Assembly: GCA_003166055.1 (NCBI GenBank) | Contig: PMWR01000369.1 | Coordinates: 1 to 5,086 of the forward strand | Source of the DNA: Acidobacteriaceae bacterium | Lineage (GTDB): Bacteria > Acidobacteriota > Terriglobia > Terriglobales > Acidobacteriaceae | Reading direction: 5' to 3' | Length of the DNA stretch: 5,086 nt | In this document: one piece after another, positions 1 to 4,907 of the stretch | Numbering within the stretch: position 1 is the stretch's first letter | Layout of the letters: each line of letters starts with the position of its first letter | The notes under the pieces: generated by a model | Seen by the model: the letters and a program-made list of their open reading frames with translations, nothing else | Database searches by the model: none | Told to the model about the DNA's origin: nothing | Translations under genes and position numbers: made by a program

Positions 1-77
<77 letters not shown>

Positions 78-108
78 TAAATTTATAACTCTTTTTTATT
101 CAATCATT

Positions 109-114
109 TAAAAT
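109..114 (+). promoter_or_regulatory. Possible -10 element for the integrase
   Basis: The stretch between the tRNA and the integrase (78-120) is strongly AT-rich. TAAAAT at 109-114 matches five of six bases of the sigma-70 -10 consensus. I see no good -35 hexamer at 16-18 bases upstream, so this is weak. If used, transcription would start near 121 and the whole inverted repeat at 127-163 would lie in the mRNA leader. Read-through from the tRNA promoter is an alternative. Confidence 0.25.
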
Positions 115-126
115 CCGTGGTACGCT

Positions 127-163
127 CTTGGTGTCTATGAATGCCTTGAAACTAGACACCAAG
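127..163 (+). repeat. Perfect 11-bp inverted repeat in integrase leader, touching the RBS
   Basis: The left arm CTTGGTGTCTA (127-137) and right arm TAGACACCAAG (153-163) are exact reverse complements around a 15-base loop (138-152). The right arm ends inside the Shine-Dalgarno sequence AAGGAG (161-166). As RNA the hairpin would bury the first half of the ribosome-binding site, which would keep integrase translation low. As DNA it could be an operator bound by a dimeric repressor or an excisionase-type protein. The sequence does not decide between these. Confidence 0.7.
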
Positions 164-166
164 GAG
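161..166 (+). promoter_or_regulatory. Ribosome-binding site that fixes the integrase start
   Basis: AAGGAG lies six bases before the ATG at 173. It decides in favour of that codon over the in-frame TTG at 128 and ATG at 137, neither of which has a comparable site. Both upstream codons also lie in the left arm of the inverted repeat. Confidence 0.75.
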
Positions 167-172
167 ACGTAT

Positions 173-1384
173 ATGCCGATAAAGAAATCCGTTCGGATCA
201 TCAAGAAGGTCCACGATGAGGATGGACAGTGGCGTTTTATTTCGCTGCGCCATGCAGGGACGCGGTATGTGTGGGACAAGCGGCCCGGCCGCTATTTCGT
301 GGAATGGTGGGAAGGAAAGCAGCGCAAGCGCGAATCGGCGGGGATCACCCCGAGCGAAGCAATGGAAGCGCAGCGGCGGAAGCGCAACGAGCTGATCGGG
401 GCGTTCGTGCTCGGCAATGGCACTCGCGAAGCGCCCAAACAGGAAGAGGCGCAGCAGACGCTCCTCGCGGACGCCGTAACACTTTTCCTGAACCACGTGC
501 GGGTGCACTCGCCGGACAAGCCGCGCACCGTGCGGCGCTACTCGAACGCGCTCGATCACGTGAAGCGCATTCTCGGGCGCAAGCTGTTCGTTGAGGCCTT
601 CACGCGCCCCGACATCGACGATTACAAGGCTATCCGCACTGCCGAATCAAGCGATCAGCACCCGGACCGGCGCATCGCGCCGCGCACAATCAATTACGAG
701 ATTACCGTGCTCCGCACCTTCTTCTACTTCCTTATCGGCGAACGGAACCTGCTGATTGCGAACCCTTGCGCCAAGTTCAAGCCGCTCAAGGACCCCCGTC
801 TCAAGGCCAAGCGCCGACCCCCAACCTACCAGCAGGATGAATTGAACCGGCTCTTCGCTCTCTGCAATGCGTTCGAGAAAACGACCTTTGCCACGTTCCT
901 GCTCACGGGATTCCGGGAGGAGGAGCTCTGCTTTCTCACGTGGGCGGATGTCGATCTGCGCGACCCTGCGAATGCTACGCTGCGCGTGAGCGGTGAAGGA
1001 AAGTTGGGGTTCTCACCGAAGGATTATGAGGAACGGATCATTCCCATCCCGCAGGAGCTTGCCGAACTCATTGCGGGGCTTACGCATCGAGGTGCGTGGG
1101 TCTTCTCGACGAAGACGGGTAATCGACAGACGCATTTGTTGCGACGACTCAAGCAGCTTGCTCTGGATGCTAAGGTCATGGATGCCACGCTCCACAAATT
1201 CCGTCACACGTATGCGACACGTCTCCTCGAAAGCGGGTGCGATATCGTGACGGTGCAAAAGCTTATGGGGCACAGCGATCTCGATACCACTAGGCAGTAT
1301 CTCGATCCGGATGAAAAGCTCAAGCGAAGCGCGGTGAATAGGCTCTCGCTTGCCACCTTGGCAGGCGCTTGGACCTCAGATTGA
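173..1384 (+). CDS. Site-specific tyrosine recombinase (integrase)
   Basis: This 403-aa tyrosine recombinase would cut and rejoin DNA at the attachment sites to integrate and excise the element. The C-terminal catalytic domain carries the full active-site set: Arg248 (in TGFREEEL), Lys283 (in SPKDYEERIIPIP), His341 and Arg344 (HKFR), His367 (LMGHSD) and the nucleophile Tyr376 (TTRQYLDPD). Residues about 1-80 form a lysine- and arginine-rich N-terminal arm, probably arm-type DNA binding. About 95-205 fits the helical SAM-like core-binding domain (HVRVHSPDKPRTVRRY). The length is normal for phage- and island-type integrases and nothing appears broken. The start at 173 rests on the strong AAGGAG site. 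The gene lies just behind tRNA-Ser, which supports a tRNA-targeting role. Subfamily and exact target are not resolved. Confidence 0.95.
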   Translation: MPIKKSVRIIKKVHDEDGQWRFISLRHAGTRYVWDKRPGRYFVEWWEGKQRKRESAGITPSEAMEAQRRKRNELIGAFVLGNGTREAPKQEEAQQTLLADAVTLFLNHVRVHSPDKPRTVRRYSNALDHVKRILGRKLFVEAFTRPDIDDYKAIRTAESSDQHPDRRIAPRTINYEITVLRTFFYFLIGERNLLIANPCAKFKPLKDPRLKAKRRPPTYQQDELNRLFALCNAFEKTTFATFLLTGFREEELCFLTWADVDLRDPANATLRVSGEGKLGFSPKDYEERIIPIPQELAELIAGLTHRGAWVFSTKTGNRQTHLLRRLKQLALDAKVMDATLHKFRHTYATRLLESGCDIVTVQKLMGHSDLDTTRQYLDPDEKLKRSAVNRLSLATLAGAWTSD

Positions 1385-1409
1385 CGGCACTGCATGAGAC
1401 TTTTATTGT
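1381..1409 (+). promoter_or_regulatory. Possible sigma-70 promoter for the 130-aa gene
   Basis: TTGACG (1381-1386) and TATTGT (1404-1409) are separated by exactly 17 bases and match the -35 and -10 consensus at five and four of six positions. The -35 overlaps the integrase stop codon. Transcription would begin near 1416, leaving a leader of about 25 bases before the ATG at 1441. This would let the cargo be expressed independently of the integrase. Confidence 0.4.
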
Positions 1410-1440
1410 CAAAAAGGATTATGGTGAAAGGGAGTCAGAA

Positions 1441-1833
1441 ATGCCAAGACAGGAATCATTTCTCCGCGAAAACGTAAATGGTGTAGCGATCGAAGTTTTG
1501 AAAACTTATGATCGGTCCTACGCCCACGAGGTATTTGGTCTTATGAGCGGCGAAGCCGAGAAGGCACTCGCTGAGGCTCTTAAGATCGAAGAGAACTATG
1601 AGAAGGCGGACATCCCGGAATCTGGTGGAAGCGACTACGAAGATTTCCTTTGGGAGACACTGTGCGACTCAGCGCGCGAGGATGTACGGCAAGACCCTAG
1701 CCTTTACTCATTCTTTGTTGTCAGCGAATCGAAGGCGGGCTTGACAGAGGATCTGTATGTTTCGCCAGATTGGCCAAGTGCAGAGGGATTCGCCAAGAGG
1801 CGCCTGAACGAAGCTGTGGAAGAGCACAAATGA
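1441..1833 (+). CDS. Hypothetical acidic 130-aa protein
   Basis: I do not recognise this protein. It has 130 residues, is rich in Glu and Asp, has no signal peptide or membrane segment, and is presumably cytosolic. The N-terminal half looks helical (HEVFGLMSGEAEKALAEAL, about residues 24-42). The second half contains aromatic runs (DYEDFLWETL, then LYSFFVVSE). The ATG at 1441 is preferred over the upstream in-frame TTG at 1369 because AAAGGGAG (1427-1434) sits six bases before it and the TTG lies inside the integrase gene. It is 56 bases behind the integrase on the same strand. It could be an element-specific accessory, an antirestriction or DNA-mimic type protein judging only by charge, or unrelated cargo. 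No function is claimed. Confidence 0.72.
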   Translation: MPRQESFLRENVNGVAIEVLKTYDRSYAHEVFGLMSGEAEKALAEALKIEENYEKADIPESGGSDYEDFLWETLCDSAREDVRQDPSLYSFFVVSESKAGLTEDLYVSPDWPSAEGFAKRRLNEAVEEHK

Positions 1834-1842
1834 CAACGCGGA

Positions 1843-1901
1843 GGATGGTGTGAAGTCGAAAACGACAGCTGCGGCCCCCTACGCCGAACCTCACACTATC
1901 C
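1843..1901 (+). repeat. Foldable multi-arm inverted repeat in the spacer
   Basis: GGATGGTGTGA (1843-1853) pairs with TCACACTATCC (1891-1901) over 11 positions, ten Watson-Crick and one G-U in plus-strand RNA. Two smaller hairpins sit inside: GTCG-AAAA-CGAC (1855-1866) and CGGC with a seven-base loop then GCCG (1872-1886). Together they make a three-way, cloverleaf-like shape. It starts nine bases after the stop of the 130-aa gene. No T-run follows, so it is not a standard intrinsic terminator. It could be an mRNA 3' stabiliser, a small RNA, or an operator-like DNA element. Confidence 0.5.
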
Positions 1902-1908
1902 ATCTCGT

Positions 1909-1937
1909 GGGGCGTCGCGCGAGGGGCGTTGTCGCCC
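1909..1937 (+). repeat. Direct repeat plus GC hairpin with competing pairing
   Basis: GGGGCGT occurs at 1909-1915 and again at 1923-1929, a 14-base period. The second copy forms GGGCG-TTGT-CGCCC (1924-1937), a five-base-pair hairpin. CGCCC (1933-1937) could instead pair with the first copy (1910-1914). No T-run follows. A switch or paired protein-binding sites are possible, but a chance GC-rich pattern is too. Confidence 0.35.
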
Positions 1938-1974
1938 GGTGTAACCCCGGCACACATGACGCTATCCTCAAGTA

Positions 1975-1998
1975 CAAAATTGGGTTAACCTCATTTTG
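1975..1998 (+). promoter_or_regulatory. 24-bp dyad, candidate operator upstream of the methyltransferase
   Basis: The stretch 1975-1998 is symmetrical about 1986/1987. The outer arms CAAAAT (1975-1980) and ATTTTG (1993-1998) and the central GGTTAACC (1983-1990) are perfectly self-complementary; only the two bases between each arm and the centre break symmetry. Twenty of 24 positions obey the dyad. It ends 14 bases before the methyltransferase ATG. Methyltransferase genes are often autoregulated or controlled by a small helix-turn-helix controller protein binding such sites, so an operator is a natural reading. No clear promoter hexamer pair could be placed around it. Confidence 0.45.
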
Positions 1999-2012
1999 AG
2001 TGACTGAGAGCC

Positions 2013-3014
2013 ATGGTGGGAGATTCCAAGACAGTAGGTGTTCGTGCCATTTCGCTTTTCAGCGGCTGCGGGGGGTCGGACCTTGCCTTGATCGGGAGGG
2101 GCTACGATGTCGTATGGGCCAACGACGTCTGGGAGCCGGCTTGTCAAACATATGAGTCGAACTTGGGTTCAGGGAAGATCGAATGTGGCGACGTTGCCAA
2201 GTACGATAAATTCCCCGCAGCCGAACTTCTCGTTGGCTGCTATCCGTGCCAGGGCTACACTCAAGGTGGAAAGCGTGACTGGGGAGCGCCGGTCAATTTT
2301 CTCTATCGGCAATTCGACCGAGCATTGCGAAGCATCAAGCCGCTTGCATTCATCGTTGAAAATGTGAATGGAATGGCTTACGGGGAAAGCCGTGCACTGC
2401 TCGACAATCAACTTCGCCGCTATCGGTTGGCGGGGTATCAAGTCAAATGGGCTGTCATGAATGCCAGGGACCACGGCGTCCCCCAAAACAGGCGGCGCGT
2501 GTTCTTAGTCGGTGTAAAGTCCAGCTCGGATTTCGAGTACAACTTTCCGGCTCCGACCCGCGGCGAATCAAATCCGTTGCTTCCATTCGTCACCCAAAAA
2601 GCAGTCCTTGGTTCGCTTCCTGAATGGCCAACGGGAGAGTTCAACGACGAGCCTTTTCATTGGTACTACATGTCTCGCCGCAGGCGACACGATTGGGACG
2701 AACCCAGCCCTTGTATAGTCGGGCACTGGCGGCATGTGCCTCTGCATCCAATGAGCCCGCCTCTAAGGAGAATTCATACGGACAAGTGGGAATTCGAATC
2801 CAGGGGAAGAGCAAGGCGTCTCGCTTACCGCGAGTGCGCCGCCATTCAAGGTTTTCCGGACACATTTAAGTGGGATAACGGGACGGTGAGAGACAGGTTC
2901 CAAATGATTGGAAATGCAGTGCCGCCACCACTTTTCGCGGCCGTCCTGAGCGGCCTTGACGATCTATGGACTAAGCCAACGCGAGGTTCATCGCATTTGC
3001 GCGCTGGGCGGTAA
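2013..3014 (+). CDS. DNA (cytosine-5) methyltransferase
   Basis: This 333-aa enzyme transfers a methyl group from S-adenosylmethionine to carbon 5 of cytosine in a specific DNA site. The motifs run in the normal C5-methyltransferase order: I, FSGCGG (16-21, cofactor binding); IV, YPCQG with catalytic Cys79; VI, ENV (Glu116); VIII, QNRRR (158-162); IX, RECAAIQGFP (273-282); X, GNAVPPP (300-306). The target-recognition region (about 165-270) contains MSR (220-222), DEPS (229-232) and LHP (244-246), a spacing I recall from HaeIII-type (GGCC) methyltransferases. The inner residues differ, so the site is uncertain. The length is typical and the gene intact. The ATG at 2013 has only a weak GAG-type binding site. 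Its 3' end overlaps the convergent 282-aa gene by 44 bp. The Vsr-like gene nearby fits a 5-methylcytosine producer. Confidence 0.95.
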   Translation: MVGDSKTVGVRAISLFSGCGGSDLALIGRGYDVVWANDVWEPACQTYESNLGSGKIECGDVAKYDKFPAAELLVGCYPCQGYTQGGKRDWGAPVNFLYRQFDRALRSIKPLAFIVENVNGMAYGESRALLDNQLRRYRLAGYQVKWAVMNARDHGVPQNRRRVFLVGVKSSSDFEYNFPAPTRGESNPLLPFVTQKAVLGSLPEWPTGEFNDEPFHWYYMSRRRRHDWDEPSPCIVGHWRHVPLHPMSPPLRRIHTDKWEFESRGRARRLAYRECAAIQGFPDTFKWDNGTVRDRFQMIGNAVPPPLFAAVLSGLDDLWTKPTRGSSHLRAGR

Positions 3015-3819
3015 CCCAAGTGGCTGCATCGGCAACAGAGTCCGGGGCAAACTCACAGATTCGGAACCTGTCGAACGTCAGGCTCGAGGACGACAGCTTT
3101 CTCAAGCGCGCATCCTCATCCATTGGAAATGGGACCGCGAAGAACGTTATGTGCACGCTTCGATGATCATAGCGGAAAAATGTCCACCAAAGAGTAGGCT
3201 GTACCTCCATGCCTTTACGCTTCCAGTCATGCCTTCCCGTCGCGCAGTTGCCCAATGCAATGAATCGGGGGTAAAGGTCGTCTTTAAACGACTTGACCAC
3301 GAGTACGTCCCATCCAGCGTCGCCGCCGCCGGGAGCGGCGTCTCTCAATTTTTCGCCAAGGTTCGGTATCAAGCCGATCACCTTATCGAGAAGATCCCCA
3401 TAGGTCGGAACTTCATCCGTACGCCAAGGTGCTCCAATTCTCAGGCCCACCCCGCCGAAAAACTTTGTGGCCGCATCCCTCACAATGGTTTCGAACTGCT
3501 GCGCCCTCTGCTCGTTTTCGATCTCCGAAGCGGGCAAATGACTGAGGGCAAGGCAAAATAGGTAAGTTGTATTTTGCGGTGCCTGATGGTTGACATCCAG
3601 CTTGTTACCGTCACATGCGAACGGATAGGCCTCACCTAGCAGTCGTTGCCTGGCTACAAATTCGTCGATGACATTCTGTGCGAGTACTTCCGTGTCCTGC
3701 TCGGAGGAGTCGTCCAACACCGCGTCTAGCTCCTCCTTGATGGAACTTACGGAAGTTGGCCTTTCGCCCGCCCAAGTCTGCAGCTCAAATATGTCCGCGA
3801 TGTCTTCAATCTTCTTCAT
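2971..3819 (-). CDS. 282-aa protein, possible degenerate restriction-endonuclease-like fold
   Basis: This is an intact 282-aa soluble protein of no family I can name. The most conserved-looking block is residues 164-194: a Gly-rich stretch, GDAGWDVLVV (166-175), then IALGNCATG (187-195) and the basic RHDWKRK (196-202). An Asp in a strand followed by a strand ending in a short polar motif and a Lys resembles PD-(D/E)xK nucleases. The usual E/Q-x-K is replaced here by Asn191-Cys192 with the nearest Lys further on, so activity is uncertain. The N-terminal 60 residues are acidic and helical. I take the ATG at 3819, which forms an ATGA overlap with the stop of the ParB-like gene and implies translational coupling. 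An in-frame ATG at 3936 would overlap that gene by about 120 bp. The role as restriction or effector subunit is inferred from position opposite the methyltransferase. Confidence 0.8.
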   Translation of the reverse strand: MKKIEDIADIFELQTWAGERPTSVSSIKEELDAVLDDSSEQDTEVLAQNVIDEFVARQRLLGEAYPFACDGNKLDVNHQAPQNTTYLFCLALSHLPASEIENEQRAQQFETIVRDAATKFFGGVGLRIGAPWRTDEVPTYGDLLDKVIGLIPNLGEKLRDAAPGGGDAGWDVLVVKSFKDDLYPRFIALGNCATGRHDWKRKGMEVQPTLWWTFFRYDHRSVHITFFAVPFPMDEDARLRKLSSSSLTFDRFRICEFAPDSVADAATWVTAQRANAMNLALA

Positions 3820-4877
3820 GTCTGTCGAGACATCCGCCCGGTGTTGAGTTTGAGCTTCTCTACAGCCCGATCTAATGCGTCGATAGCGGACACAATCTTG
3901 GGGTCGTCTTTCACGTCGAAAATTTTCGTGAGGCATTCTTCGATTGTGAATGCTGCGCCCAAAAGCTTCTCGCTTATCTCACCTGCGTTATATTCTGTGT
4001 AAAGAAGAGCCGCATCCAGATTTCGCTTGCTACGGAAATGCTGAAGGCCGCCCGGACTCGATAGAACAGCGTCCAGTTTCTGCTGTGCGCGACTGTTGAC
4101 CAACGGTGGCAACTTCTTGGTGCCGATAGTCCAGCTAACAAACTCTCCGAGCTCTCCGAGGTGGTCGTTCGGCACTGGGGCATCGGTGAGTTGCTCTGAC
4201 TCAAGGGCAAGGAACTTCTGCACCTCTTGGCTGCCCAGCAGCGTATAGAAGGTACCGAAATACCTCTTAGTCGCAGCCTTGGAGGGATCGAACGCTCCGA
4301 TCTTTTCCGCCTGCTTGAGCGTCAAATAAGCGATCAGCCATCGGCGCAATGTGGGCAGTGTCGTCCCCAGACGCTTCGCAAATCTCGACAGGCTTTCATT
4401 CGAAAAGTCGCCCTTGCACCGCTCCAAAACAAACCGAGCTTTAGCTTCTGGGGACCACTCACGCGTTGCTGTCACGTGCTTGTAGCCGAGATAGGCTTCG
4501 AGTTGGTCATCATCCCAGCCAGTTTGAACCGTCACCTGTTTAACGGAAACGGCGACATTTGCCGAAAGGGTGGGAGCGTTTGGCTCGGCCTGACCGTCAC
4601 CTATCTTTTGTCCATTGAGTATCTTCAGTGCGGCAAGGCGCCGATTGCCTTCAATTACATAGAACTTGCCTGCGACCTCGGCGGGCTTTGCGATTATCGG
4701 ATCACCTTCAATAACGCCGGAGGACGCGATCGAATTCAGCAGATCATCGATCCCAATTTCATCCACAAGAAATCGGAAAATCTCCTTTTCCGAGGGGCCG
4801 ACTTCGCTTGGCAAGCGGGGATTATGCGGGTCAAATAGGAGATTCTGGACTTCAACGAGCTGGGTTGAGATGGGCAT
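3816..4877 (-). CDS. ParB/sulfiredoxin-fold N-terminal domain protein
   Basis: This 353-aa protein opens with the pattern of the ParB/Srx fold: VEVQNLLFDPHNPRLP (8-23), SGVIEGDPII (53-62) and YVIEGNRRLAAL (73-84). EGNRR is a variant of the ParB GERR nucleotide-binding box. Members of this superfamily include plasmid-partition CTPases, nucleases, and proteins in defence and DNA-modification clusters. Residues about 160-185 (ESLSRFAKRLGTTLPTLRRW) look like a helix-turn-helix, so DNA binding is likely. The C-terminal 170 residues are helical and unrecognised. No ParA is seen nearby, so classical partition is unlikely. The ATG at 4877 is right because the first strand of the fold starts directly after it, though no Shine-Dalgarno precedes it. 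It is the first gene of a two-gene operon coupled by ATGA. A sensor or targeting partner of the 282-aa protein is my inference. Confidence 0.85.
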   Translation of the reverse strand: MPISTQLVEVQNLLFDPHNPRLPSEVGPSEKEIFRFLVDEIGIDDLLNSIASSGVIEGDPIIAKPAEVAGKFYVIEGNRRLAALKILNGQKIGDGQAEPNAPTLSANVAVSVKQVTVQTGWDDDQLEAYLGYKHVTATREWSPEAKARFVLERCKGDFSNESLSRFAKRLGTTLPTLRRWLIAYLTLKQAEKIGAFDPSKAATKRYFGTFYTLLGSQEVQKFLALESEQLTDAPVPNDHLGELGEFVSWTIGTKKLPPLVNSRAQQKLDAVLSSPGGLQHFRSKRNLDAALLYTEYNAGEISEKLLGAAFTIEECLTKIFDVKDDPKIVSAIDALDRAVEKLKLNTGRMSRQT

Positions 4878-4907
4878 GGCGTCGCAACGATTGTAAACTA
4901 TCCGTCG
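4878..4907. promoter_or_regulatory. 30-bp divergent intergenic region with candidate promoters
   Basis: Only 30 bases separate the ATG codons of the ParB-like gene and the Vsr-like gene. On the minus strand, TACAAT (4895-4890) is a five-of-six match to a -10 element, which would give a leader of only a few bases. On the plus strand, TGGGCA (4871-4876) and TAAACT (4894-4899), 17 bases apart, form a weak promoter that would start transcription almost at the ATG. Neither gene has a Shine-Dalgarno sequence. The two -10 candidates overlap, so the two directions may exclude each other. Confidence 0.4.

Noticed and set aside
91..98. T-run after the tRNA as an intrinsic terminator
   Set aside because: Six T residues occur at 92-97, but no hairpin directly precedes them apart from the tRNA's own arms, so a terminator cannot be supported.
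128..172. N-terminal extension of the integrase from TTG 128 or ATG 137
   Set aside because: These codons lie in the left arm and loop of the inverted repeat and have no ribosome-binding site, whereas AAGGAG is ideally placed for ATG 173. Integrase-like sequence also begins only after 173.
152..559. 135-codon open frame on the minus strand under the integrase
   Set aside because: It is antisense to a strongly supported gene and its translation is Arg/Pro/Leu-rich with no recognisable motif, typical of a GC-driven shadow.
2956..3561. 201-codon open frame on the plus strand across the methyltransferase tail and the 282-aa gene
   Set aside because: It lies opposite the coherent 282-aa minus-strand protein, overlaps the end of the methyltransferase in another frame, and its product shows no domain-like pattern.
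3820..3831. Small GTCT-CGAC-AGAC hairpin just before the ATG of the 282-aa gene
   Set aside because: It is only four base pairs, lies inside coding sequence of the upstream gene, and is expected by chance at this length.
3820..3936. Longer start for the 282-aa protein at an ATG at 3936
   Set aside because: It would overlap the ParB-like gene by about 120 bp with an Arg-rich low-complexity extension. The ATGA junction at 3816-3819 is the standard coupled start.
4227..4838. 203-codon open frame on the plus strand opposite the ParB-like gene
   Set aside because: The minus-strand frame carries clear ParB-fold motifs here, and the plus-strand translation shows none.
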